DNA of 63,013 bases from Eubacterium sp. (GCA_017634555.1 JAGBNF010000012.1:1-63013); one strand, 5' to 3'; shown: positions 7,601 through 15,702, counted from the first letter of the stretch. A program made the numbers and translations. Notes: a model not told the origin generated them from the sequence alone.

Positions 7601-9532
7601 ATGGGGAGAAGAAAAAAGGTTGCCGTATTTGTCTCAAACATATACGGAACAATGATCACTGATATGCAGTCCGGAATCACTGATGCGGCTCTGAAGGAGG
7701 ATGTGAAGCTGATATACTTCGCGAGCTTCAGTGACAGCTTCAGTAGGAAGGTATACAATCAGTACGTTAAATATGATGAAGGGGATATTGCACCATTTAA
7801 AATTCCGAATCTGAAGGATTTTGATGGGGCTATTCTTGTTACGACTTCTTTCCCGGTCGATTATAAAGAGAGAATTGATAATATACTTCTGGAATCAGGA
7901 ATCCCGGTAATTAATCTCGGTGGTGAAGATGACAGATATTTTAATATAGTAAATGATGAGATAACATCTTTCTCCAATCTGGTGGAGCATGTTATTACCG
8001 AACACGGATGTCGTGATATATATCATGTAGCCGGAGATAAAAAACATTATTTTACTTTCAGTAGAATAGAAGCTTATAAGATTGCGCTTGAAAAGCATGG
8101 TATTCCTTATTCGGAAGATAAAGTCTACTATGGTAATCTGTGGATGGGCTGCGGAGAGGGCGCAGTAGAATACATTCTTGAATGCTGTAAGAAGGATGGC
8201 AAGGAGCTTCCGGATGCGATAGTCTGTGCAAATGATTATACAGCCGTGGGTGTTATTGATGCTTTGAGGAAAAGACACATCAAAGTTCCTGAGGATATTA
8301 TTGTAACCGGTTATGACGGAGTTGAGGCAGCACTTCTCGGACATCCGTCAATAACGACATCGGCTCAGCCTTTCTATGAGGTCGGCAGAGAGAGTATATA
8401 TACTCTTAAGAAGATATGGAACGGTGAGAAGCCTGAAAAGAAGGTTTGTACAAACGGAGATATAATCCGTAATCAGTCCTGCGGATGTATTCCTATGAAT
8501 ACCGATAATACTGAGGAAATACGACAGGTATATAATGACAGAGTGGGACGTATGGAGTACCTGACACAGTCTACTACGAATATGATCCTCAGTATGTCGA
8601 ATGCCGAGAATATTGAAGAATGTTTCAAGGAAGTAGCTAAAAATGCTAAGATAGATACGGGATTTACGGATTTTCTTCTGTGCCTGTCTCCTGATTGGGA
8701 TAAACAGAAGGTTATAAATGACAGTGTTGATCTAAAGAACGAGAAGATGCTGGTTGTTGCGGGCTTCAGAGGAGATCAGGAAGTTCAGTGGCAGACATTT
8801 AATATGAAGGATATCCTTCCTGAGGATATGCTGAATGATCCGAAGCCGTACTATATCTTTTCAATCCATCATCTTCAGTATTTTATGGGATATATGATAG
8901 TATCTCCGGAACTCGGACGTTTCAGCCAGCTTACCATGAAGTCATGGCTGGTCAACCTGGGAGCTATGCTTGAAAACTGGAGGATCAGAAGAAAGCTCAA
9001 GGTTACGGTTGATACACTTGAAAATCTGTACAACAGAGATATGCTGACCGGTCTTTATAACAGACGCGGTTATGAGAAATTCTTTGCAGAGACATTTATA
9101 CAATGCAGCAGGGACGATAAGAACATAGCGGTTCTTGTTATCGATATGGATGATCTGAAATATGTAAATGATTATTTCGGACACAATGAGGGTGATTACA
9201 GTCTGTGCACCATATCCGAAGCGATGTCGAGAGCGGCGAGCAATGGTGAGATATGCCTTAGGACCGGCGGTGATGAGTTCGTTGTTCTGGCAGGAGATTA
9301 TTCCGAGGAAAAGGCAGAGCAGTTCGTGACTCGCCTTAGGGACTACATTTTAACCAGAATTAAGAGGGACAATAAGCCGTATAAGCTGGAGGTCAGCGTT
9401 GGTCTTTGTCTGAAAAAGCCTACATATCAGGATGGTATGACTATGAATGAGATTTCCGAGGAATATATGAGGCTGGCTGATGAAGAAATGTATAAGGAAA
9501 AGAAGGAACATAAGAAAAATTCCGAACAATAA
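7601..9532 (+). CDS. LacI-type sugar-sensor domain fused to a GGDEF diguanylate cyclase
   Basis: Encodes 643 residues. Residues about 5-290 are a periplasmic-binding-protein-like fold of the LacI/GalR effector-domain type, with DAIVCANDYTAVGVIDALR, VPEDIIVTGYDGVE and a PSITTSAQPFYEVG segment. The gene starts directly in this domain: there is no helix-turn-helix and no signal peptide, so the protein should be cytosolic. A central region (about 300-470) looks like a GAF-like or linker domain. The GGDEF domain begins near DMLTGLYNRRGYEKF, and GGDEF itself is at 556-560. The inhibitory RxxD site five residues upstream is absent, so product inhibition is not expected. The inferred role is to couple a cytoplasmic sugar or metabolite to cyclic-di-GMP synthesis. 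The ribosome site is weak (AAAGGA). Confidence 0.88.
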   Translation: MGRRKKVAVFVSNIYGTMITDMQSGITDAALKEDVKLIYFASFSDSFSRKVYNQYVKYDEGDIAPFKIPNLKDFDGAILVTTSFPVDYKERIDNILLESGIPVINLGGEDDRYFNIVNDEITSFSNLVEHVITEHGCRDIYHVAGDKKHYFTFSRIEAYKIALEKHGIPYSEDKVYYGNLWMGCGEGAVEYILECCKKDGKELPDAIVCANDYTAVGVIDALRKRHIKVPEDIIVTGYDGVEAALLGHPSITTSAQPFYEVGRESIYTLKKIWNGEKPEKKVCTNGDIIRNQSCGCIPMNTDNTEEIRQVYNDRVGRMEYLTQSTTNMILSMSNAENIEECFKEVAKNAKIDTGFTDFLLCLSPDWDKQKVINDSVDLKNEKMLVVAGFRGDQEVQWQTFNMKDILPEDMLNDPKPYYIFSIHHLQYFMGYMIVSPELGRFSQLTMKSWLVNLGAMLENWRIRRKLKVTVDTLENLYNRDMLTGLYNRRGYEKFFAETFIQCSRDDKNIAVLVIDMDDLKYVNDYFGHNEGDYSLCTISEAMSRAASNGEICLRTGGDEFVVLAGDYSEEKAEQFVTRLRDYILTRIKRDNKPYKLEVSVGLCLKKPTYQDGMTMNEISEEYMRLADEEMYKEKKEHKKNSEQ

Positions 9533-9548
9533 ATAAGAAATGTACCGT

Positions 9549-9580
9549 CGGGCAGGAGTAAATCTCCTGTCCGATTTTTA
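9549..9580 (+). terminator. Terminator of the GGDEF gene
   Basis: CGGGCAGGAG at 9549-9558 pairs with CTCCTGTCCG at 9564-9573 across a five-base loop. ATTTTTA follows. Confidence 0.8.
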
Positions 9581-9683
9581 TATGATGAGATTTGTTTGTG
9601 AAGCATTTTAATTCTTCTGTGTAGGTTTACAATATTACAGCGATGTGCACAAAATTAAGGTCAAGGATTACATAATAAGCAGG

Positions 9684-9712
9684 TTGACAAATACATTATG
9701 GGCTGTTATAAT
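9684..9712 (+). promoter_or_regulatory. Consensus sigma-A promoter of the NlpC/P60 gene
   Basis: TTGACA at 9684-9689, a 17-base spacer, then TATAAT at 9707-9712: both hexamers are perfect. The predicted start near 9719 leaves a leader of about 94 bases before the ATG at 9813. Confidence 0.85.
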
Positions 9713-9718
9713 GCATTT

Positions 9719-9735
9719 TGTAACAGATTTGTAAC
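9719..9735 (+). promoter_or_regulatory. WalR-like direct repeat TGTAAC-N5-TGTAAC
   Basis: TGTAAC at 9719-9724 and at 9730-9735 are five bases apart, matching the WalR (YycF) consensus TGTWAH-N5-TGTWAH. A third TGTAAC lies at 9762-9767. In Bacillus, WalR controls D,L-endopeptidases of the same kind as the downstream gene. Here the box overlaps the predicted transcription start, which would suit repression, or activation of a weaker downstream promoter. Binding is inferred only. Confidence 0.5.
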
Positions 9736-9812
9736 AAATAGAGATGAAAATTTAAAAGATTTGTAACAAACCACAACATTTTGTGGTAGACATAAGTTTA
9801 GGAGGTTACATA

Positions 9813-11288
9813 ATGTATATCAGGTCAAAAAAGATTTTATGTGCGAGCATTGCTGCGGCCATGGTTTTATCCACCGGAACAGCTCCTGTACGTGCAGATA
9901 AATCTTATGACTCAACAAATGTAGGAATTATTTCACAGGTTGACGAGTATATCGAATCAAAGGGCGACAGAGCAGTTGAAACACTTACGGGAATAGCTCC
10001 TGTATCAGCTGTAGTTGAGATGAAGGCAGAGGAACCGGTCAAGAAGGCTCCTGAAAAGGAAACGAAGGCTGAGCCTAAGAAGGAAAAAGGAAAATACGCA
10101 CAGTTCGAAGGAAAGGCTGTAGCCGTATGTGAAACAGAGTTAAACATCAGAACCGAGAAGGATGCCGATGCACAGGTTACAGGTTATCTTGCAAGATACG
10201 GAATCTGTGATGTAAAGGAAAAGGGTGATGAGTGGACACTTATCGAGTCAGGATCCTGTAAGGGATATGTAAGAACAGAGTATCTTAGGTTTGGTGATGA
10301 TGCTGCAAAGTGGTATATCGACAACGGATTTTCGGAAGTTGTAACAGTTGATACAGATACACTTACACTTCGTGGCGATGCAAGTGTTGATAGTGAGTGC
10401 CTCGGAATGATAGCAAGAGGCGAGTCTTATGATATCCTTGAGAGAGGTAAGGAATGGACAAAGATCAAGGTAAGTGATGATCTTGAAGCGTTTGTAAATA
10501 ATAAGTATATCCAGATCGGATATAAGACAGTTAAGGCTGTTTCAGTTGAAGAGCAGCAGGCACTTCTCGCAGAAGTAGAGAAGGAAAGCACTGAGGGTAC
10601 AGAAGAAGATACACTTAAGGCTGACGAAAATAAGGATGCCGAAGCAAAGGATGCTGCTCCGGAGAATACAGAGGAGACAACCGAATCAGATGATTCCGAC
10701 GAAGCTTCAGAAGCTGAGGATGAAGATGATGAGGATACCGAAGATACAGATGATTCCTCAGACGAAGATGAAGACGAGAATGAGAATGAGGATGAAGAAG
10801 AACACGAAGAGTTCAGTGATGACGGTTATAACGACGATGATGATGAAGATGAAGATGACGATGACGATGATTCTTCAGATGATTCGGATTCTGATAACAG
10901 CGGAAAAACTTACGCAGCACCTGCAGGACAGGCAGGAGAGGACATCGCTAATTATGCTCTTCAGTTTGTAGGCAATCCTTATGTTTGGGGAGGAACTTCC
11001 CTTACAGAGGGTGCTGACTGTTCAGGATTTGTTCAGACTATATATGCAGACTTCGGTTATTCATTATCAAGATGTGCCGATGACCAGATATATGACGGAA
11101 CTCGTATAAGCCTTGACGAGCTCCAGCCGGGAGATCTTCTCTTCTATGGAGATGACAGTATCGGACACGTTGCAATTTATATCGGCGGCGGCCGTATAGT
11201 ACATGCTGCTTCAACATCACAGGGTATCATAACATCTGATTATGATTACCATACACCGTGTGGAGCATGCAGAATAGTTAATCAGTAA
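9813..11288 (+). CDS. Secreted SH3-domain NlpC/P60 peptidoglycan endopeptidase
   Basis: Encodes 491 residues from the ATG at 9813, which AGGAGG precedes at a good distance; a GTG at 9783 is less likely. A signal peptide (about 1-29) ends near PVRADKS. Two bacterial SH3 domains follow at about 108-168 (ELNIRTEKDA) and 178-240 (TLTLRGDASV), likely cell-wall binding. Residues about 250-365 are an extreme Asp/Glu-rich linker. The NlpC/P60 domain occupies about 370-491: Cys403 in ADCSGF, His452 in IGHVAIY and His464 in IVHAAS form the expected catalytic set. Such enzymes cut the gamma-D-Glu/diamino-acid bond of wall peptides. It is monocistronic, with its own promoter, a WalR-like box and a terminator. 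The acidic tract may bind cations or control wall localisation; that is inference. Confidence 0.93.
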   Translation: MYIRSKKILCASIAAAMVLSTGTAPVRADKSYDSTNVGIISQVDEYIESKGDRAVETLTGIAPVSAVVEMKAEEPVKKAPEKETKAEPKKEKGKYAQFEGKAVAVCETELNIRTEKDADAQVTGYLARYGICDVKEKGDEWTLIESGSCKGYVRTEYLRFGDDAAKWYIDNGFSEVVTVDTDTLTLRGDASVDSECLGMIARGESYDILERGKEWTKIKVSDDLEAFVNNKYIQIGYKTVKAVSVEEQQALLAEVEKESTEGTEEDTLKADENKDAEAKDAAPENTEETTESDDSDEASEAEDEDDEDTEDTDDSSDEDEDENENEDEEEHEEFSDDGYNDDDDEDEDDDDDDSSDDSDSDNSGKTYAAPAGQAGEDIANYALQFVGNPYVWGGTSLTEGADCSGFVQTIYADFGYSLSRCADDQIYDGTRISLDELQPGDLLFYGDDSIGHVAIYIGGGRIVHAASTSQGIITSDYDYHTPCGACRIVNQ

Positions 11289-11359
11289 TCAAAGATTCCT
11301 TTTGGTTGCTCATCATAATAGTAATGTAACACATCTATATAATGTGTACGTGGGGTTGC

Positions 11360-11400
11360 GATCGGGCAGAGACTTAGGTCTCTGCCCGATCCTTTTATTA
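11360..11400 (+). terminator. Strong terminator of the NlpC/P60 gene
   Basis: GATCGGGCAGAGAC at 11360-11373 pairs perfectly with its complement at 11378-11391 around a TTAG loop. CTTTTATT follows. Confidence 0.88.
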
Positions 11401-11431
11401 CGGTAAATATTCGCAGCTAAATATTCACAGT

Positions 11432-11512
11432 CAAATCTTCATTATTCATAATGTCGGTGCTTCGCACCTGGCTATCTCCTGCGGAGATGCATTATTTCAT
11501 AATGAAGATTTG
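11432..11512. repeat. Multi-arm palindromic element (cruciform)
   Basis: The outer stem CAAATCTTCATT (11432-11443) pairs with AATGAAGATTTG (11501-11512). Inside are two small hairpins: GGTGC-TTC-GCACC (11456-11468) and ATCTCC-TGC-GGAGAT (11474-11488). The first is GCGAAGC-type on the minus strand, like the array at 16520-16700. There is no terminal T-run, so a terminator is unlikely. It may be a small mobile palindromic repeat or a structured RNA. Confidence 0.6.
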
Positions 11513-11654
11513 CTGCTGTAATGAATAGTAAGAACTGTGCATAAATCATGAGAAAAAACTGTCTGATTATTCACAATTAATGGGATGTTGTGCAACATGC
11601 ACAATAAATCGGCGTGATGGTTAACCATAATATAGGTAAAACTCCAAATGGGGG

Positions 11655-11761
11655 TGTTGATAATTAACACAGAAAATGTTTTAAAATAGGGTTATTAACA
11701 AAGTTATCAACATTATCAACATTTTTGTGCTTAACATAATTCGTTTCAAATATGTTGATAA
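11655..11761. promoter_or_regulatory. Cluster of DnaA-box-like TTATCAACA sites
   Basis: Four exact TTATCAACA 9-mers occur in about 107 AT-rich bases: forward at 11704-11712 and 11713-11721 (abutting), reverse at 11655-11663 and 11753-11761. A TTATTAACA variant lies at 11692-11700. Each differs by one base from the DnaA consensus TTATCCACA. No dnaA, dnaN or rpmH is nearby, so this is not evidently the origin; it may be a DnaA-binding or other regulatory cluster upstream of hpf. Confidence 0.5.
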
Positions 11762-11793
11762 GTTATTAAAAATTTGTTAAATCTTACGAATTT

Positions 11794-11886
11794 GAAAACG
11801 GTACTTGATTTTTGCAAAGGCCCGAAAGCCCAATAAAACCGTTTTCAACGAAAAAATTGTCTGACAAATTGCGGGTTTTATACCGC
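11794..11886 (+). other. Structured segment upstream of the hpf promoter
   Basis: GAAAACGGT at 11794-11802 pairs with ACCGTTTTC at 11838-11846, enclosing a small GGC/GCC hairpin. A second hairpin, GCGG/CCGC, lies at 11871-11886. Both are upstream of the predicted hpf start, so they would belong to an unannotated transcript or act as DNA palindromes. No known riboswitch consensus was recognised. Confidence 0.35.
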
Positions 11887-11904
11887 TAAAGACCGAAAAC
11901 TTTA

Positions 11905-11933
11905 TTGAATGGATTAGGGGGGTATGGTATAAT
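11905..11933 (+). promoter_or_regulatory. Extended -10 promoter of hpf
   Basis: TTGAAT at 11905-11910, a 17-base spacer, then TATAAT at 11928-11933, preceded by TGG as an extended -10. The spacer has a run of G. The leader would be about 73 bases long. Confidence 0.75.
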
Positions 11934-12012
11934 TAATTTACCACATTTTGAAGGCCCGGGGATTAACAAAGGGGGGACATGGTGTGGAGTACTTGCGAGA
12001 AGGAGTGAGCAT

Positions 12013-12546
12013 ATGAATTACATAATTAGTGGAAAAAACATCGACGTAACTGAAGGACTCAGATCAGCAGTTTTTGACAAACTTGGTAGACTTGAGAAGT
12101 TCTTCTCCGAAGACACAAAGGCACAGGTTACATTCTCAGTTGAGAAGGAGAGACAGAAGATCGAGGTTACTATCCCTATGAAGGGACATATTATCAGAGC
12201 TGAGCAGGTTAGTGACGATATGTATGTTTCAATCGATATGGTAGTTGAGACTATCGAGAGACAGGTAGTTCGCTACAAGAAGAAGATCATTGACCAGAAT
12301 CAGGATGCAGCATATTTCCAGAATGCATTTATCGAGGATGATGATTATGATGATGAGGACGATGAGATCCAGATCATCAGAAGTAAGAGATTTGCTGTTA
12401 AGCCTATGTATCCGGAAGATGCTTGTGTACAGATGGAGCTTCTCGGACACAACTTCTATGTGTTCAGAAATGCTGAGACTGATGAAGTTAATGTAGTATA
12501 TAAGAGAAAGGGAAATACATACGGTCTTATCGAGCCGGAGTTCTAA
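12013..12546 (+). CDS. hpf: Ribosome hibernation promoting factor, long form
   Basis: Encodes 177 residues from the ATG at 12013, with AGGAG at 12001-12005. Upstream in-frame codons are inside the promoter region and are rejected. The N-terminal S30AE/HPF domain (about 1-100) starts MNYIISGKNIDVTEGLR and contains the VSDDMYVSIDMVVETIERQ segment. A short acidic linker (about 112-122) leads to the C-terminal dimerisation domain (about 125-177), with KRFAVKPMYPEDACVQMELLG and VYKRKGNTYGLIEPEF. Long HPF dimerises 70S ribosomes into 100S particles in stationary phase and protects them. It is monocistronic, behind its own promoter and followed by a terminator. The large upstream intergenic region suggests regulated expression. 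Confidence 0.97.
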   Translation: MNYIISGKNIDVTEGLRSAVFDKLGRLEKFFSEDTKAQVTFSVEKERQKIEVTIPMKGHIIRAEQVSDDMYVSIDMVVETIERQVVRYKKKIIDQNQDAAYFQNAFIEDDDYDDEDDEIQIIRSKRFAVKPMYPEDACVQMELLGHNFYVFRNAETDEVNVVYKRKGNTYGLIEPEF

Positions 12547-12580
12547 GAGCTTTATAATTTTAATAGAATAGTATACAATA

Positions 12581-12615
12581 GTGTCGGCAGAGTAATTCTG
12601 CCGGCACTTTTTTGT
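12581..12615 (+). terminator. Terminator of hpf
   Basis: GTGTCGGCAG at 12581-12590 pairs with CTGCCGGCAC (12598-12607) across a short loop. A run of seven T follows. Confidence 0.85.
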
Positions 12616-12690
12616 AAGCGGAAATCATTAAGTGTCAATTGCGATTTGAGGGATAGGGGTAAATCATAATATATGACAAGGGAGGTCATG

Positions 12691-13383
12691 ATGGACTACA
12701 GCGTATTGATAGTTGATGATGAGACAGAGCTTGCGGAATCCACAGCGGAATATTTTAATATGTTCGATATTCCGTCGAAATGTGTATTCAACGCAAAAGA
12801 CGCACTTGATTTTTTCGAGGAAAACACAGTTAAGCTTATTCTTCTGGATATTAATCTGGAGGATAAGAACGGAATATCGGGGTTTGATCTCTGCAAGAAG
12901 ATCAGAGAGACTCTGGATGTGCCAATCCTTTTCATAAGTGCGAGATCCAGCGATGATGATATGGTAATCGCGCTTAATATCGGTGGAGATGATTATATTA
13001 CCAAGCCATATTCGCTCAGTGTTCTTTATGCGAAGGTTAAGGCGGTTCTTAAAAGGTATGAGAAGACGATACCGTCCAAGAAGATTGAAGGGATCAGCTT
13101 TGGAAAGATCGAGATAGATATGGATTCGTCGCTTGTAAAGAAGAATGGGGAATTCATACAGCTTACCGCAATGGAGTATAAGCTTCTGGTATATCTTGTA
13201 ACTAATCCAAACCGTGTAATCCCGAAAAATGAAATATTTGATAAGGTTTGGGAAGACAGCTTTGTATCTGACGGAACACTCAACGTGCATATCAGGCACT
13301 TGAGAGAAAAGCTTGAGGAGGACCCGAATAATCCTGCTTACATTAAGACTGTAAGAGGAATGGGTATTATGTTTAAGAAATGA
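12691..13383 (+). CDS. OmpR-family response regulator
   Basis: Encodes 230 residues. GGGAGG at 12680-12685 is too close to the ATGs at 12673 and 12688, so the ATG at 12691 (MDYSVLIVDDE) is chosen. The receiver domain (about 1-120) has the acidic pair in VDDE, the phospho-acceptor Asp53 in LLDINLEDKNG, the Ser of FISARS, and Lys in YITKPYS. The winged-helix DNA-binding domain (about 130-230) has LTAMEYKLLVYLVTNPNRVI and the IRHLREKLEEDP recognition helix, ending KTVRGMGIMFKK. It overlaps the kinase gene by four bases (ATGA). It probably controls the transporter operon that follows and possibly the related one at 23.4 kb. Confidence 0.93.
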   Translation: MDYSVLIVDDETELAESTAEYFNMFDIPSKCVFNAKDALDFFEENTVKLILLDINLEDKNGISGFDLCKKIRETLDVPILFISARSSDDDMVIALNIGGDDYITKPYSLSVLYAKVKAVLKRYEKTIPSKKIEGISFGKIEIDMDSSLVKKNGEFIQLTAMEYKLLVYLVTNPNRVIPKNEIFDKVWEDSFVSDGTLNVHIRHLREKLEEDPNNPAYIKTVRGMGIMFKK

Positions 13384-14642
13384 AAAGACTGGTTTTTTGT
13401 TTCATAATAGTAACTCTCATTATGTTCATCATGCCGTCGATTATTTCGATGGGAAAAAAGGAAGAAAATGTAACCGAGCTCGACAGTGTTGAGGTTAATG
13501 CTCTTCTTTCCGAGATTGCAAAGCAGTGGAATAATGAATATATAGATTATCCTAAATGCAGCTTTGGATATTCGGTACTGGATAACAATGAGAATCTGCT
13601 GTATAAATTCGGAGAGAAAAGTGATGCCGAGACCATAGTCGGAGCAACAAAGCATAGAGACACTATAAGGGATATTATTGTAGATGATGCGATCGTAGGT
13701 AAGATTATAATCTATAACAATACGAAGGACATCGAGAAAAGGGTTGAGGAGCAGCTCTACAGTAATTATATAATGTCTGCAGGCATGGTCATCTTCTTTC
13801 TTTTTGCTGTGCTCACGGTGATATATCTGAGAGTAATAAAGCCATTTAATAAGATGAGAGATTTCGCCGAAGCTGTATCATCGGGCGATCTTGATAAGCC
13901 TCTTGAAATGGACAGGAGGCATGTATTCGGTGCCTTTACCGAGAGCTTTGACATTATGCGAGAGGAGCTGAAGATTGCAAAGGAGCGAGAGCTTGCTGCA
14001 AATCAGAGTAAGAAAGAGCTTGTGGCTCAGCTCAGTCATGATATCAAAACACCGGTTGCTTCCATAAAGGCTATGTCGGAAGTGCTTTCCGCTAAGGAGG
14101 AAAGAGAAAAGGTTAAGGATAAGCTTAATGCTATAGGGGCTAAAGCGGATCAGATCGATAATCTTGTATCAAATCTTTTTGTATCTACTCTTGAAGAGCT
14201 TGAGAGGCTTGAAGTAAACGGCGAAGAAATGGAGAGTACAACGCTTGCGCAGTACATTTCCGATGCGGACTATAATAATAGAATTGATGACTTTGAAATA
14301 CCGGAATGTATCGTGCTGTGCGATCATCTCAGAGTGTCTCAGGTTATCAGCAATATTATCTATAACTCTTATAAATATGCGGATACCGCAATCTTTGTAA
14401 AGGGGAATATTGATATGGATTATCTTTTTGTCAGCTTTACAGACAGAGGAGGCGGAGTTTCCGAAGAGGAGCTTAATCTTATTACGGAGAAATACAGGAG
14501 AGGTGCCAATGCTGAAGGAAAGCAGGGCACGGGACTGGGTCTTTATATCAGTAAAGAGCTGATGGAAAATATGATGGGAAGTCTTGAGGTTACCAATGCA
14601 GACGGTGGTTTCAGGGTTACCCTTGGATTTAAACTTGCATAA
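13380..14642 (+). CDS. Membrane sensor histidine kinase
   Basis: Encodes 420 residues, translationally coupled to the regulator by an ATGA overlap. Helix 1 is at about 3-22, followed by an extracytoplasmic sensor of about 100 residues and helix 2 at about 131-153. HAMP-like residues follow, with KMRDFAEAVSSGDLDKPLE. The H-box is QLSHDIKTPVASIK, with His220 followed by the usual Asp. The C-terminal HATPase has DHLRVSQVISNIIYNSYKYA (N-box), DRGGGV (G1) and GTGLGLYISKELM (G2). All catalytic boxes are intact. The small sensor domain and the ABC exporter genes downstream suggest envelope or peptide-stress sensing, by inference. Confidence 0.93.
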   Translation: MKRLVFCFIIVTLIMFIMPSIISMGKKEENVTELDSVEVNALLSEIAKQWNNEYIDYPKCSFGYSVLDNNENLLYKFGEKSDAETIVGATKHRDTIRDIIVDDAIVGKIIIYNNTKDIEKRVEEQLYSNYIMSAGMVIFFLFAVLTVIYLRVIKPFNKMRDFAEAVSSGDLDKPLEMDRRHVFGAFTESFDIMREELKIAKERELAANQSKKELVAQLSHDIKTPVASIKAMSEVLSAKEEREKVKDKLNAIGAKADQIDNLVSNLFVSTLEELERLEVNGEEMESTTLAQYISDADYNNRIDDFEIPECIVLCDHLRVSQVISNIIYNSYKYADTAIFVKGNIDMDYLFVSFTDRGGGVSEEELNLITEKYRRGANAEGKQGTGLGLYISKELMENMMGSLEVTNADGGFRVTLGFKLA

Positions 14643-14690
14643 AATCAATAATAAACAAATCTATAATTAATGAAAAATTAATCTTAGCCT

Positions 14691-14707
14691 AAAGCTACTT
14701 AAGCTTT
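14691..14707 (+). promoter_or_regulatory. Palindrome upstream of operon A transporter genes
   Basis: AAAGCT-N5-AGCTTT at 14691-14707, about 80 bases before the next start codon. A TAGAAT lies at 14715-14720. With no T-run it is a poor terminator. It could be an operator or part of a promoter for the 14788 gene. Confidence 0.25.
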
Positions 14708-14787
14708 GAAATGTTAGAATCCTCACATAAGGTGATAAAACGGCTGAAAAAAGCTGTAGAAAATTACATTTAAGTGAGGAGAAAAAA

Positions 14788-15702
14788 ATGGGAACAACAA
14801 AATTACAGAGTGGTAAAAAATTCATGGTACTCCTTATGGCAGCATTAATGCTTGTTGTGGGAGTACTTTCTTATCAGCCGGATAAGGTTAAGGCTTATTC
14901 GACACCGAGACTGATCGTTACAGGGGCTGATATCCAGGGCGGCAGTGTTAAGGCAGGCGACAGCTTCAACATGGTTCTTCATCTTAAGAATGAAGCAACA
15001 TACAAGCTTGTTAACATCAGCTTAAAGATTTCAAGCGATGACAATCAGATATTTACTGCATCAGGATCTGATTCAATCTATATCGAGAAGATCCCATCAG
15101 AAGAAGAGATGGATGTAACAGTTGAGCTTAAGACAAGAGGAAATCTTGAGCAGAAGAATTATTCAGTAAAGGTTGAGTATACATACGAAGACAGCTCATG
15201 GGATACATACAATGACAGCGCATTAATTACAGTACCTGTAGTTCAGGAGTCAAAGGCATCTATCACAGAGAAGAGACTTACAAAGAAAGAGATCACAGTA
15301 GACGGAAAGACAAGCCTTTCGTTCAAGATCAACAACACAGGTAAGGGAAGCATTTACAATGTAACATCAGAAATCACAGGCGATACAATCTCAGATATTT
15401 CTACATATACAGGAACAATCGCAGTAGGAGAGAGCGGAACAGTAGATCTTTCTGTTGCAGGTGTTAAGGCAGGCGATGGCAAGATAAATGTAAAGGTTAC
15501 ATATGAAGACGCAGAAGGAAAGACAGGAACAGTTACTGATACATTTGATCTTGTAGTATCTGAGCCGGTTGTAGAGACAGTAGTTGAGGAAGCTCCTCAG
15601 GCAAACAATACAATGCTCATCGCAGGAGCAGTTATCGCAGTACTTCTTCTTATCATTATCGTTGGAGCAATCAAGAGAGCAAGAGACAAGAAGTTTGAGT
15701 AA
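14788..15702 (+). CDS. Membrane-anchored secreted protein with tandem CARDB-like domains (operon A)
   Basis: Encodes 304 residues, with GAGGAG before the ATG. A signal peptide spans about 1-37. Two beta-sandwich domains follow at about 42-155 (STPRLIVTGADI, VKAGDSFNMVLHLKN) and 160-262 (FKINNTGKGSIYNVTSEITG). These resemble CARDB/NEW3 domains, which are Ig-like and often assist export or surface binding. One membrane helix at about 274-294 precedes a short basic tail, so both domains face outside. It is clearly homologous to the protein at 26909, with shared STPR, AGDSF and NTGxGxIY segments in register. Both sit beside an FtsX permease and a LolD-type ATPase, which suggests a conserved third component of this exporter type. 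Confidence 0.85.
   Translation: MGTTKLQSGKKFMVLLMAALMLVVGVLSYQPDKVKAYSTPRLIVTGADIQGGSVKAGDSFNMVLHLKNEATYKLVNISLKISSDDNQIFTASGSDSIYIEKIPSEEEMDVTVELKTRGNLEQKNYSVKVEYTYEDSSWDTYNDSALITVPVVQESKASITEKRLTKKEITVDGKTSLSFKINNTGKGSIYNVTSEITGDTISDISTYTGTIAVGESGTVDLSVAGVKAGDGKINVKVTYEDAEGKTGTVTDTFDLVVSEPVVETVVEEAPQANNTMLIAGAVIAVLLLIIIVGAIKRARDKKFE

Noticed and set aside
8400-8560. LacI-family DNA-binding repressor
   Set aside because: The 7601 protein has the effector-binding fold but no helix-turn-helix at its N-terminus and ends in GGDEF.
11655-11761. Chromosomal replication origin
   Set aside because: DnaA-box-like sites are present, but dnaA, dnaN, recF, gyrB and rpmH are all absent and the boxes deviate from consensus; kept only as a box cluster.
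12664-13299. Minus-strand frame (211 codons) opposite the first response regulator
   Set aside because: Shadow of a canonical OmpR-type regulator.
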